A stretch of DNA of 15,278 bases from Pseudomonadota bacterium (GCA_003242495.1 QGUO01000028.1:1-15278); one strand, 5' to 3'. Positions 1 through 8,213 are shown, counted from the stretch's first letter. The notes: generated by a model from the letters alone, not told the origin. Translations and numbers: made by a program.

Positions 1-1273
1 GGTCGGTGCGCATGATGCGCTCGACGTTCTCCAGCACCACGATGGCGTCGTCCACCACGATGCCGATGGCGAGCACCATGCCGAACAGCGTCAGCATGTT
101 GATCGAGAAGCCAAGCAGGTACATGGCAGAGAAGGTGCCGATGAGCGAGACGGGCACGGCAAGCATGGGAATCATGGTGGCCCGCCAGCGCTGCAGGAAC
201 AGCAGCACCACGATGAACACCAGCACCATGGCCTCGAACAGCGTCTTGACGACCTCCTTGATCGAGAGCTCGACGAACTTGTTGGTGTTGTAGGGAATGG
301 AGAATTCCAGCCCGTCCGGGAAATCCACCGCCAGCTCGTTCATGCGCTGCTCGATGGCGCTGCCGGTCTCGAGCGCGTTCGCGCCGGGCTGCAGGAAGAC
401 GGCGATGTACACGTTCGGCTCGCCGTTCACCTGCGCATCGAAGTCGTAGCTCTGCGCGCCGAGCTCCACGCGCGCCACGTCACGCAGGCGCACGATTGCC
501 CCGGCATCCGTGGTGGTCACGATGATGGACTCGAACTGCGCCGGATCGGACATGCGTCCCTCGGCCGTCACCGCGAAGGTGAAGTCCACGCCTTCGTTCA
601 TGGGCGCCGCCCCGACGCGGCCGCTGGCGAACTGGGAGTTCTGCTGACGAATGGCTTCGGCCACGTCGCCTGGCGTCAGTCCGAGCTCGGCCAGCTTGTC
701 CGGGCGCAGCCACACGCGCATCGAGTACTCGCGTCCCCACATCTGCACATCGCCGACCCCGGGCACGCGGCGCAGCTCATCGACCACGTGCAGCAAGGCG
801 TAGTTGCCGATGGCGGCCTGGTCGATCCGCCCGCCGGGCGAGTGCATGCTGATGAGCTGCAGGATCGACGTGGAGGCCTTGACCACCGTCACGCCCTGGC
901 GCCGCACCTCCTCGGGCAGGCGGGGCAGCGCGATCTGCACCCGGTTGTTGACGTTGATGGTGGCCAGATCGGGATCGGTGCCCACCGCGAACGTGACGTT
1001 GATGGTGAGCGAGCCATTGCCGGCGCTGATCGAGTTCATGTAGAGCATGCCCTCGACGCCGTTGATTTCCTGCTCCAGCGGGCCCGCCACGGTCTCTGCG
1101 ATCGTCTCGGCGTCGGCGCCGGGATAGACCGCATTGACCGAGACCTGCGGCGGGATGATGTCCGGGTACGCCGAGACCGGCAGCGCACGCAAGCCGCCGA
1201 GGCCGGCGATCACGATGAACGCCGAGACCACGCACGCGAAAATCGGGCGTTCGATGAAAAAGCCGGAAATCAT
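1..1273 (-). CDS. RND (HAE1 family) multidrug efflux permease, N-terminal part
   Basis: Inner-membrane proton/drug antiporter subunit of a tripartite AcrAB-TolC-like pump. The frame is open from the ATG at 1273 to the left edge, giving the first 424 residues of a protein that is normally about 1,030-1,050 residues. Visible features are the N-terminal MISGFFIERPIFA, a first membrane segment at about residues 10-28, the porter-domain start with YPGADAETI, and a later hydrophobic stretch from about 340. The segment ending GIVVDDAIVVLENVER carries the Asp pair D408-D409, equivalent to the proton-relay pair of AcrB. The ATG overlaps the stop of the adaptor gene by 4 bases (ATGA). A purine-rich AAGAAGG lies just upstream inside that gene, so translation is probably coupled. 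Substrates cannot be told from this part. The missing C-terminal half is outside the window, not a visible truncation. Confidence 0.96.
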   Translation of the reverse strand, partial: MISGFFIERPIFACVVSAFIVIAGLGGLRALPVSAYPDIIPPQVSVNAVYPGADAETIAETVAGPLEQEINGVEGMLYMNSISAGNGSLTINVTFAVGTDPDLATINVNNRVQIALPRLPEEVRRQGVTVVKASTSILQLISMHSPGGRIDQAAIGNYALLHVVDELRRVPGVGDVQMWGREYSMRVWLRPDKLAELGLTPGDVAEAIRQQNSQFASGRVGAAPMNEGVDFTFAVTAEGRMSDPAQFESIIVTTTDAGAIVRLRDVARVELGAQSYDFDAQVNGEPNVYIAVFLQPGANALETGSAIEQRMNELAVDFPDGLEFSIPYNTNKFVELSIKEVVKTLFEAMVLVFIVVLLFLQRWRATMIPMLAVPVSLIGTFSAMYLLGFSINMLTLFGMVLAIGIVVDDAIVVLENVERIMRTD

Positions 1274-2430
1274 GCGTCGTCGCCCTTCTTCGCCTCGATC
1301 TCCGCGTGGCGCGCGGCCGGATCGATCGACACGGCACTGACCTGGATGCCGGGCTGCACCTTCATCACGCCCTCGACGATGAAGCGCTCGCCGTCGTTCA
1401 GGCCATCGGTCACCAGGACGTTGTTGCCCAGGCCGCGGCCGGTCTGCACGGGACGGATTTGCACCGTCTCCTGCTCATCGACCAGCCAGACGAACTCACC
1501 CTGCGCGCTCGTCATGATCGCCTTGCGCGGAATGGAGATGGCATTGCTCAGGGTCACGCCGTTGACGCGCGCACGCACGAACTGGCCGGGGATCAGGCGG
1601 CCCTCGGGATTGTCGAGCACCGCGCGCACCCGCACCGTTCCGGAGCGTGGATCCACGGCGTTGTCGACGAAGGTGATCCGCGCGGCATCCGGATACTCGC
1701 TGCCGTCCTGCAATACCAGCTTCACGGTGGGCGCGGCGCCGCCGGTCGCCAGCGCCGTGCGCAGGAAAGACGCCTCGGACTCGGGTGCGGAGAACTCGAC
1801 GTAGAGGGGATCGATCTGCACGATGCGCGTGAGCAGGCTCGAGTCGGGGTCGGTGGACACCAGGCTGCCTTCGGAAACCTGCTCACGGCTGGTGAGGCCG
1901 GCGATGGGCGCGCGCACGTCGGTGTACTCGAGGTCGAGCTCGGCCGTGCGCAAATGCGACTCCGCCGCGGCGAGCGTCGCCAGCGCGACCTCGTAGGCCG
2001 AGACGGCCTCGTCGCGCCGGCTTTGACTCACGGCGTTCTGCTCGAAAAGTGGCACGACACGGTCGCGCTGGCGACGTGCCTCTTCGAGGCGCGCCTTGGC
2101 CATGGCCACCTCGGCGCGTGCCGCGGCGACGCGCGCACGGAATGGCTCCGGATCGATGAGGAACATCGGCTGACCCTGGCGCACGCGGCTGCCCTCCTCG
2201 AAGCGACGCTTGAGCAGAATGCCGTTCACGCGCGCGCGCACCTCCACTTCCCGCGATCCGTAGGTACGCGCGGTGTACGTGAGCTCGAGCGGCACCTCGC
2301 CGACCCGGGCGGTCTGCACGGCCACCTCGGGCGCGAACTGCGGCGCGGCAGGCGGCTGGCCGCCGCATCCCGCCAAACCGACGAGCAGCACCAGCGCCGC
2401 CAGTGCCCCTGTCTTGGATTCGGTCGCCAT
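1270..2430 (-). CDS. RND efflux membrane-fusion (periplasmic adaptor) lipoprotein
   Basis: A 386-residue adaptor of the AcrA/MexA type that links the inner-membrane permease to an outer-membrane channel. The start at 2430 gives a short basic N-region, a hydrophobic segment and a lipobox LAGC (Cys22), so the mature protein is a lipoprotein. Next comes the barrel/lipoyl motif (LEVEVRARVNG-like: EVRARVNGILLKRRFEEGS), a long Ala/Arg-rich helical hairpin at about residues 100-170, then the second lipoyl half (TDVRAPIAGL). C-terminal beta-barrel and membrane-proximal strands follow (RSGTVRVRAVLDNPEGRLIPGQFVRARV). An in-frame ATG at 2508 would overlap tetR and put a non-signal 26-residue leader before the lipobox, so I rejected it. 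It lies 55 bp after tetR. No outer-membrane channel gene is seen here; a shared TolC-like protein may serve. Confidence 0.96.
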   Translation of the reverse strand: MATESKTGALAALVLLVGLAGCGGQPPAAPQFAPEVAVQTARVGEVPLELTYTARTYGSREVEVRARVNGILLKRRFEEGSRVRQGQPMFLIDPEPFRARVAAARAEVAMAKARLEEARRQRDRVVPLFEQNAVSQSRRDEAVSAYEVALATLAAAESHLRTAELDLEYTDVRAPIAGLTSREQVSEGSLVSTDPDSSLLTRIVQIDPLYVEFSAPESEASFLRTALATGGAAPTVKLVLQDGSEYPDAARITFVDNAVDPRSGTVRVRAVLDNPEGRLIPGQFVRARVNGVTLSNAISIPRKAIMTSAQGEFVWLVDEQETVQIRPVQTGRGLGNNVLVTDGLNDGERFIVEGVMKVQPGIQVSAVSIDPAARHAEIEAKKGDDA

Positions 2431-2485
2431 GATCAACCCCGAAAAGAAATGAATCCGTCGGCGGCAGCGCACACGCTGCCAGTGT

Positions 2486-3049
2486 TCAGCGGTATGCCTC
2501 TGCGGCAATCTTGAGCAGCTCCTCGACGATCTGCGCGCGCTGCTCCTCGGTGAACGAAGACACGCGCAGGCACTCGCGCATCTTCAAGCCCTCGACGGCA
2601 AGGCATGCGATCGCGGCGCGCGCGAAGTTGCCGCCTGCCGAGGCCAGCTGCTCGGTGTGCTGCGCCGTGCACTGACGGATCGACTCGAGCAGTGCGAAAT
2701 CGTTGGCCGCTGCGGCGAGCAGCGCCGCCCCCATCTCCTTGGTAGACGATCCATCGAGCAACATCCCGACAATGCAGGCCTTCACGTCGCGGGCGGCATC
2801 CTGTCCGCAGATGTCCGCCTTGGCCGCCTCGATGGCCGCCCTGCGACGTTCGACATAACGCGCCGACAGCCCCACCAGCAACGATTCCTTCGAAGGAAAG
2901 TGATAGAGCAGGCCACCCTTGCTTACGCCGGCCGCCTGCGCGACCAGATCCAGCGTCAAGCGCGCCGGGCCGACGTCCGTCACCACTCGCTCGGCCGCCT
3001 CGAGAATGCGCTCCCGGGCAGGAACGGCTGCGGAATGTGTTTCGACCAT
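2486..3049 (-). CDS. TetR family transcriptional regulator, probable repressor of the efflux operon
   Basis: A 187-residue protein of usual TetR length. The N-terminal DNA-binding domain spans about residues 12-60: RERILEAAERVV, then LTLDLVAQAAGVSKGGLLYHFPSKESLL, the standard TetR helix-turn-helix signature with the YHF helix. The C-terminal region is helical and would hold the ligand pocket; it resembles the TetR_C domains of efflux regulators. It is the first gene of the tetR-adaptor-permease operon, the usual arrangement for an autoregulated repressor that is released by a pump substrate. The 46-bp inverted repeat lies 35-80 bp upstream of its ATG and is the obvious operator. The Shine-Dalgarno is weak (an AGG about 10 bases upstream). 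The ligand is unknown. Confidence 0.94.
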   Translation of the reverse strand: MVETHSAAVPARERILEAAERVVTDVGPARLTLDLVAQAAGVSKGGLLYHFPSKESLLVGLSARYVERRRAAIEAAKADICGQDAARDVKACIVGMLLDGSSTKEMGAALLAAAANDFALLESIRQCTAQHTEQLASAGGNFARAAIACLAVEGLKMRECLRVSSFTEEQRAQIVEELLKIAAEAYR

Positions 3050-3083
3050 TCGGGATGCCTGCGTGAGAAGGGATGAGGCCGAA

Positions 3084-3129
3084 GACTATACCGGCTGGAC
3101 GGTATTCTAACCGTCCAGCCGGTATAGTC
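3084..3129. promoter_or_regulatory. Probable paired TetR operator with divergent promoters
   Basis: This is a perfect inverted repeat: 20-bp arms at 3084-3103 and 3110-3129 around the spacer ATTCTA. Each arm is itself nearly palindromic. The left arm contains ATACCG-N6-CGGTAT (3088-3105) and the right arm contains AACCG-N6-CGGTAT. It therefore reads as two TetR-type half-site pairs centred about 20 bp (two helical turns) apart, which would suit two dimers on one face. TATAGT, a fair -10 hexamer, sits at the outer edge of each arm pointing outward (3090-3085 on minus, 3123-3128 on plus). Bound repressor could thus block both tetR and the histidine kinase. No good -35 hexamers accompany them. 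The repeat is directly visible; binding and promoter roles are inferred. Confidence 0.8.
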
Positions 3130-3226
3130 CATATGCGGTTTTCGGGATCCGACCTTACCCGTGGATGGTCGCGGGCCGCAGGACCACCGAGAATTCCGGT
3201 GCCGCGACGCCGTCAAAGGGGATTTC

Positions 3227-4303
3227 ATGACCGAACCGAATGCGACAGGACTCAGCCAGGCGCAGGCCTGGAGTGGCACGCTGCTCGATGGAATGGTCGC
3301 GCTCGGCCTGCTGGGTCTCGCCGCCGCCCTGCTCTGGCTTGGCCACCGCCGGCGCTCGACCGGGAACGATGCGCCCGGCGAGTCACCGGCCGCTCCATCG
3401 TCGCAGCGCGTCACCACCTGGGCGGGCGCCCTGCTCGTGATCTTCCTGGTCACGTTGGCGCTCGTGCACCTCGTCCAGGCCTGGACGGCGCTCCCAGCCT
3501 GGACAAGCCTGGTCCTCAAGGGCGTCGCAGCATTCGCCGGCCTCGCCGCGGCCGTCGGGCTGTGGTGCGCCGCGCCGGCGCTCGCGGCATTGCCGACGCG
3601 CGCGCAGCTCGACGCGACCCGCGACGCGCTGGCAGCGGCGCATCGCGAGATCGATATCTTCACCGCATCGGTGTCGCACGACTTGCGCGCCCCGCTGACG
3701 TCCATTGCGGGCCAGGTGGGCATGCTGGAACTGACCCTTGGCGAACGGCTCGACGACGAGCCGCGCCAGCGACTGCGCAAGCTGCAGGCCGGTGTCACAC
3801 AGATGGCCGAGCTCATCGACGCCCTCGTGAAGCTGTCGCGCACCACGCGCTTACCGTTGACGCCCGAGCCGCTCGATCTGAGCGGCATCGCCGAAGAGAT
3901 CGTCGCCGACCTGCGCCGGCGCCACCCCGAGCGCCAGGTCGGCGTGACCATCCAGCCCGGCCTGCGGGCGCGAGGCGATCGCAAGCTGCTCACCGATGCG
4001 TTCGCCGCGCTGCTCGACAATGCCTGGAAGTTCACCGCCCCGTGTCCCGGCGCACACATCGAAGTCGGGCGCGGACTCGGCGACACCGGCGTCTTTCATG
4101 TGCGCGACAACGGCGTGGGGTTCGACATGGCTTACAGCGACAAGCTGTTCAAGCCCTTCAAGCGCCTGCACGGCGCAGAGTTCGCAGGCCCGGGGGTCGG
4201 GCTCGCCTTGGCGAGCCGCATCGTGACACGCCACGGCGGCCGGATCTGGGCCGACGCCCGGGAGAACGCCGGCGCCGTCTTTTACGTGCAACTGCCGCCG
4301 TGA
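3227..4303 (+). CDS. Membrane-bound sensor histidine kinase (orphan)
   Basis: A 358-residue two-component sensor kinase. The start at 3227 has AAAGGGGA just upstream; an in-frame ATG at 3161 is possible but lacks such a site. Three hydrophobic segments lie at about residues 20-38, 66-85 and 93-113 with almost no periplasmic domain, so it may sense the membrane itself or a partner. A short linker helix leads to the H-box SVSHDLRAPLTSI with phospho-acceptor His151. The catalytic domain follows: N-box LLDNAWKF (Asn265), G1 box DNGVGFD (294-300) and G2 box GPGVGLAL (from 321), close to the C-terminus. All key residues are present. No response regulator lies in the window. It is divergent from the tetR-efflux operon and shares its upstream repeat, so it may be in that regulon. 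Confidence 0.93.
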   Translation: MTEPNATGLSQAQAWSGTLLDGMVALGLLGLAAALLWLGHRRRSTGNDAPGESPAAPSSQRVTTWAGALLVIFLVTLALVHLVQAWTALPAWTSLVLKGVAAFAGLAAAVGLWCAAPALAALPTRAQLDATRDALAAAHREIDIFTASVSHDLRAPLTSIAGQVGMLELTLGERLDDEPRQRLRKLQAGVTQMAELIDALVKLSRTTRLPLTPEPLDLSGIAEEIVADLRRRHPERQVGVTIQPGLRARGDRKLLTDAFAALLDNAWKFTAPCPGAHIEVGRGLGDTGVFHVRDNGVGFDMAYSDKLFKPFKRLHGAEFAGPGVGLALASRIVTRHGGRIWADARENAGAVFYVQLPP

Positions 4304-4689
4304 CCCGCCCGGCGGGCGCCGGCGCGGGCACGCCCGCCCGTTCATGCGGCGGTCATGAAGCCGTGCCATGCTTGCCCGTCGTTGGGGCAGCCCCACGCAC
4401 GGGTGCACACAATGAGTGCAGGTGTCCGGGCACGAGGCTGCGACAACCGCGGTCCTGGCGCGCCTGGCCGGCTGGCACGGCAGATGCAGGATCCATGCGG
4501 GCGCCCGCGGGGCGTGGTCGAGGATCGAGCCTCTCCGATTTCAACGTGCTTACGAGATGGTCGACATCCCCCTGAGCCATTCTCGGATGCAGGCGTGCGC
4601 GCTGTGAACACATCGCGCACGCATTTTTTTGTCTCCGGTGGGGAAGGCCAGCGCATGTCCTGCCCTCGCCGGTTCGCCCTGCGTCCTGC
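4304..4689. other. 386-bp gap between convergent genes, no credible gene
   Basis: This lies between the 3' ends of the kinase (+) and the MBOAT gene (-). I find no reading frame with recognisable protein features. GC-rich potential hairpins occur: GCGGGCG with CGCCCGC just after the kinase stop, and an imperfect stem at 4375-4403 (CCCGT...ACGGG outside, GGGG-CAG-CCCC inside). Neither is followed by a clear T-run, so a terminator is possible but unproven. A lone T-tract at 4624-4630 is not preceded by a convincing stem. Confidence 0.5.
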
Positions 4690-6207
4690 TCAGAACTGGA
4701 AGTAGACGAAGGCCTTGATGTCGCTCATCAGCGCGAGCGTCGCCAGAAACGTCCCGGCCGCGGTCAGCGCCGTCGCCACGGTCGGCTGGAAGCGCAGTCG
4801 CATGCCGCCGCGCACACCGGCATCGAGGTCGTCGACGATCTCCTGGCTGTTCGGCGCGAACAACGCCATGGCGAATCCGGCGAGCAACAGCACATAGGCA
4901 TGGATCTGCACCCACCAGGTCACGAGCGGCACGCCTTCGATGAAACCGTGCTCCAGCACGGCTGAGATCAAGGCGCTTGCCGTGTCGGGCGCCACCCAGC
5001 CATTCAGGCCCACCATGCCCTTGAGCACCGCGCCCGCGGTCGTGAAGTCCGGCGCCCGAAAGAACACCCAGGCCGCCATGACCGCCAGCAAGGTCAACAC
5101 GCGCGCCGCCCAGTCGGGCAGCTCGAGCCGCGCGCCGCCGGGACCCACGCGCAAGGCATTCCAGGCGTGGTTCACCATCAGGAACGCACCGTGCAAGGCG
5201 CCCCAGATCACGAAGGTCCAGGCCGCACCGTGCCACAGCCCGCCGAGCAACATGGTGATCATCAGGTTGACGTAGCGCCGCACCGCGCCCAAGCGGTTGC
5301 CGCCGAGCGGAATGTAGAGATAGTCGCGCAGGAAGCGCGACAGGGTGATGTGCCAGCGGCGCCAGAAATCGATGATCGAGGTCGCCCGGTAGGGGGAGTT
5401 GAAGTTGTAAGGCAGGCGGACCCCCACCATGCGTGCAAGCCCGATCGCGATGTCGCAGTAACCGGAGAAATCGAAGTACAGACCCACCGTGAAGGCCGAG
5501 ACGCCGATCCAGGCGTCGACCAGCGGCGGTGGCGCGGCGCCGTCGAACATCTCGTCGGCCAGCACGGCCACCGAGTCGGCGATGACCACCTTCTTGACCA
5601 GTCCGATCGCGACGAAGGCGAGTCCCGCGGCGAAGTCCGCGTGGTCGAAGCGACCGAAGCGCCGCGCACGCAACTGCGGGATCATTTCGTAGTGATGCAC
5701 GATGGGTCCGGCGATCAGCTGCGGGAAGAAACTCACGAACAGCGCGTACTCGAGCAGCGAGTAACGCGGCGCATCGCTTTGCAGCATGTCGCACAGATAG
5801 GCGATTTGCTGGAACGTGTAGAAGGAGATCGCGAGCGGCAGCACGATGGCGCGCATGGCGAAGTCGAGCCCGGTGAGCGCCTCGATGTTCTCCACCACGA
5901 ACGTGGCGTATTTGAACCAGGCGAGCACACCGAGATCGAGCGCGATGCCCAGCGCACACACGATGCGCGCGAAACGCCGATCGCTTTGTGCGCGGGCGGC
6001 GATGGCGCGGCCGGCGAGCCAGTTCAGCACCACGAGCGCGACGAACATCAGCATGTACGGCACGCTCCACCAGCCAAAGAAAAACAGCGATGCGGCGAGC
6101 AGCCATGCGAGCGCGGCCTGTCGCGACAGCCAACGGGCGGCGCAGAAAAAGCCCAGCAGGGCGATCGGCAGGAAGCCGAGCAGGAAGACGTGCGAATTGA
6201 ACAACAT
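4690..6207 (-). CDS. MBOAT family O-acyltransferase (AlgI-like)
   Basis: A 505-residue polytopic membrane protein of typical AlgI/PatA length. It begins MLFNSHVFLLGFLP and is hydrophobic throughout. Family hallmarks are FYTFQQIAYLCD, SFFPQLIAGPIVHH, YFDFSGYCDIAIGLARM, FWRRWHITLSRFLRDYLYIPLGGN (His286) and GGLWHGAAWTFVIWG, whose His326 corresponds to the conserved MBOAT catalytic histidine. Enzymes of this group move acyl, usually acetyl, groups across the inner membrane for O-acylation of polysaccharides. An upstream TAAGG ribosome-binding site about 7 bases before the ATG supports the start. It follows the SGNH-like gene by only 23 bp on the same strand, the standard pairing of MBOAT with a periplasmic transferase partner. 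No alginate, cellulose or other glycan genes are adjacent, so the acceptor is unknown. Confidence 0.95.
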   Translation of the reverse strand: MLFNSHVFLLGFLPIALLGFFCAARWLSRQAALAWLLAASLFFFGWWSVPYMLMFVALVVLNWLAGRAIAARAQSDRRFARIVCALGIALDLGVLAWFKYATFVVENIEALTGLDFAMRAIVLPLAISFYTFQQIAYLCDMLQSDAPRYSLLEYALFVSFFPQLIAGPIVHHYEMIPQLRARRFGRFDHADFAAGLAFVAIGLVKKVVIADSVAVLADEMFDGAAPPPLVDAWIGVSAFTVGLYFDFSGYCDIAIGLARMVGVRLPYNFNSPYRATSIIDFWRRWHITLSRFLRDYLYIPLGGNRLGAVRRYVNLMITMLLGGLWHGAAWTFVIWGALHGAFLMVNHAWNALRVGPGGARLELPDWAARVLTLLAVMAAWVFFRAPDFTTAGAVLKGMVGLNGWVAPDTASALISAVLEHGFIEGVPLVTWWVQIHAYVLLLAGFAMALFAPNSQEIVDDLDAGVRGGMRLRFQPTVATALTAAGTFLATLALMSDIKAFVYFQF

Positions 6208-6230
6208 CGCGCCTTACACCGGGCGATGCG

Positions 6231-7160
6231 TTACGAGTCGGCGACCGCGAGTTGCTCGGCGATGTAGGAAGTGAAGCGCGTCGGGCTTGGCCACAGCAGG
6301 TGCAGCGGATCGGCGAAGTCATCCTCGCGCAGTCCGACCCGCGCACCATCGATGAGCTGCGTGGTCGGTTCGCGCAATGTCGCGCGCAGACCGCGGTTCC
6401 ACTCGTCGATGAACCTGTGGTCGCGCTCCTGTCCCCAGCCAGGCATCGGCGGGAACGTCACCACCAGCAGACGCACATTGCGCGCCGCCAGGCCATGCTC
6501 CAGCTCCCGCAACGCAGCGAAGCAGCGCGGGTCGAGATACGCTGGAAGCTCCACCTGCTGGCGCGCGCGCATGGGCATGGTTCCGAACTCGTCCCACTCA
6601 GGCGTGGCGCGGTTGGCTGCCAGCACCGCGCTCACGAAAGGCGCGGTGCCGATGGCCCGCAGGTACACCAGCCACGGATAGTGCTTGTCGAACACATACC
6701 AGCCGGCAAGCGTGCGGTCGAAGAACTCCGTGTCAGCCACGTTGCAATTCTGGAAATCGCGCGGCGAGAACACCGTAAGCACGGTCTGCACGTCGGGCAT
6801 GCCCTCCAGCAGGAACTCCACCAGGAACTTCGTCTGGTCGACATACAGGTGACACGGCGCAGCATTGATTGGCCGCAGGTGCGGAAAACGCTGCGCAATG
6901 ACACTCAGATCGACGTTGTGCAGCGTCACCGAGGAGCCGACGGCGATGAAGTTCACGCGCTCCAGATTGCTGTCGTGCAGGAATTCAAACTTGTTGTCGA
7001 TGCAGGTGGTTGCAGTGAACGGCGGCGGCGGCAATCGCTCCGCCTGCTCGAGCACCGCGACTGCAGCAAGCAGCATGCCGATTCCCATGGCCAGGAATGC
7101 TGCGAACGCGATGTTGAAGCGACGGGCGTTCCTTGCCGACGAGCGATCACTTGCTGGCAT
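6231..7160 (-). CDS. SGNH-like membrane-anchored protein, probable acyltransferase partner of the MBOAT
   Basis: A 309-residue protein with one N-terminal hydrophobic anchor (about residues 16-38) and a periplasmic domain. I see a possible nucleophile block AVGSSVTLHN (Ser76/Ser77, like the GDS block of SGNH enzymes) and a C-terminal DPLHLLWPSPTRF, where Asp284 and His287 fit the D-x-x-H dyad of SGNH/GDSL enzymes. Such proteins (AlgJ, AlgX, DltD and similar) receive an acyl group from an MBOAT protein and place it on a glycan. It is first in a two-gene operon with the MBOAT. The overall sequence is diverged and I do not assign it to a named subfamily; the acyltransferase role rests on these motifs and the pairing. 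The Shine-Dalgarno before the 7160 ATG is weak. Confidence 0.8.
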   Translation of the reverse strand: MPASDRSSARNARRFNIAFAAFLAMGIGMLLAAVAVLEQAERLPPPPFTATTCIDNKFEFLHDSNLERVNFIAVGSSVTLHNVDLSVIAQRFPHLRPINAAPCHLYVDQTKFLVEFLLEGMPDVQTVLTVFSPRDFQNCNVADTEFFDRTLAGWYVFDKHYPWLVYLRAIGTAPFVSAVLAANRATPEWDEFGTMPMRARQQVELPAYLDPRCFAALRELEHGLAARNVRLLVVTFPPMPGWGQERDHRFIDEWNRGLRATLREPTTQLIDGARVGLREDDFADPLHLLWPSPTRFTSYIAEQLAVADS

Positions 7161-7303
7161 GGCCGTTCTTCACCCTCGAATGCGCCAGCTAGAAGACCTT
7201 GCGACGCCTGGCAGTTCCGTCGCGCGGCTCGCGTGCGCCTATGAGGATGCCCGTACGATTCGTCCATCAGGATCTGCACTGCGGGCGACATCCGCGACAA
7301 CCT

Positions 7304-7317
7304 GTGCCGTACGGCAC
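7304..7317. promoter_or_regulatory. 14-bp perfect palindrome between divergent genes
   Basis: GTGCCGTACGGCAC reads the same on both strands and lies in the 280-bp space between the SGNH-like gene (-) and the nitroreductase (+). It could be an operator for either direction. About one such palindrome is expected by chance in a window this size, so placement is the only support. Nothing else clear is seen in 7161-7440 apart from a possible -10 (TATTCT, 7425-7430) very close to the nitroreductase ATG. Confidence 0.25.
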
Positions 7318-7440
7318 GAGCGCCCGCCTCGAGCCATGCCGATGCGGCTGTGCGATACAAGGCTGATGGGCAGCGATCCGCGGAAGGCGTTCCCAGGCTA
7401 TCCTGTCCCGACCGCTTACCGCCGTATTCTTGATTCCGAC

Positions 7441-8112
7441 ATGAACGTCACCGACGCCATTCTGTCCCGCATGAGCTGCCGTGCCTTCCTTGCCACCCCG
7501 GTGCCCGCACACCTGGTCCGCGAGATTCTCGACATCGCCAGGCGCGCGCCCTCCGGCGGCAACCTGCAGCCTTGGTTCGTCGATGTGCTCACCGGCGAGC
7601 CGCTGGCCGAGCTGATCGCCCGGGTGCGCGCCAAGGTCCCCGAGCATCCGCTCGGCGAAGGCACCGAATACGACGTCTACCCGCCGAACCTGCACGAGCC
7701 CTATCGCTCGCGGCGCTACAAGGTCGGCGAGGACCTGTACGCCCTGCTCGGCATCGGTCGGGAGGAGCGCAGCCGACGACTCGCGCAGTACGCACGCAAT
7801 TACGAGTTCTTCGGCGCGCCGGTGGGCATGTTCTTTTCGATCGACCGTCGCATGGGCGCGGACCAATGGGCCGATGTCGGCATGTTCATGCAGAACATCA
7901 TGCTGCTCGCCCGGGAGCGGGGCCTGCACACCTGTCCGCAAGAGGCCTGGGCCGGCTGGTACAAGACAGTGGGAGCGTTTCTCGGGCTGCCGCCCGAGCG
8001 CATGCTCTTTTGCGGAATGGCGCTCGGCTACCGCGATGAGGACGCGCCCGTGAACCGGCTGGTCACCGAGCGGGCGCCGCTCGAGGAATTCGCAACCTTG
8101 CGCGGGTTCTAG
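7441..8112 (+). CDS. Nitroreductase family FMN-dependent oxidoreductase
   Basis: A 223-residue cytoplasmic flavoprotein of usual family length that would reduce nitroaromatics, quinones or similar electrophiles with NAD(P)H. The N-terminus has the family pattern MNVTDAILSRMSCRAFLATPVP followed by RRAPSGGNLQPW (FMN-phosphate binding and substrate loop). The middle holds NYEFFGAPVGMFFSIDR and DVGMFMQNIMLLARERGLHTCPQ. The end has FCGMALGYRDEDAPVNR, where family members bind FMN phosphate with an Arg. The frame stays open upstream, but these extra residues lack family features and the 7441 ATG matches the usual start. No good ribosome-binding site precedes it, and a TATTCT hexamer 10 bases upstream would make the mRNA almost leaderless. 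It stands alone. Confidence 0.93.
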   Translation: MNVTDAILSRMSCRAFLATPVPAHLVREILDIARRAPSGGNLQPWFVDVLTGEPLAELIARVRAKVPEHPLGEGTEYDVYPPNLHEPYRSRRYKVGEDLYALLGIGREERSRRLAQYARNYEFFGAPVGMFFSIDRRMGADQWADVGMFMQNIMLLARERGLHTCPQEAWAGWYKTVGAFLGLPPERMLFCGMALGYRDEDAPVNRLVTERAPLEEFATLRGF

Positions 8113-8213
8113 CGCGGCGCGACCCGTACCGCGCGACGTGTTCGCCAGGCGGGCCGGGTCGGCGCCCCTTGCGACGCTGAGCGCGTCATGCGGTTCTCAA
8201 AGAGCCGGGCTGC

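Noticed and set aside
788..2514. Long plus-strand open frames opposite the RND permease and adaptor genes
   Set aside because: Their translations are low-complexity His/Arg/Gly-rich antisense products; the minus-strand genes are unambiguous.
2980..4086. Minus-strand frame of 368 codons opposite the histidine kinase
   Set aside because: It is a Ser/Arg/Pro-rich antisense shadow crossing the operator repeat; the kinase has all catalytic boxes on the plus strand.
4375..4403. Possible rho-independent terminator after the kinase gene
   Set aside because: The stem is interrupted by a 3-base internal loop and there is no T-run after it.
4550..6349. Long open frame of 599 codons on the minus strand overlapping the MBOAT gene
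   Set aside because: It is a different frame of the same strand, Arg/Ala-rich with no domain signature, and the MBOAT frame carries all family motifs. High GC makes long shadow frames common.
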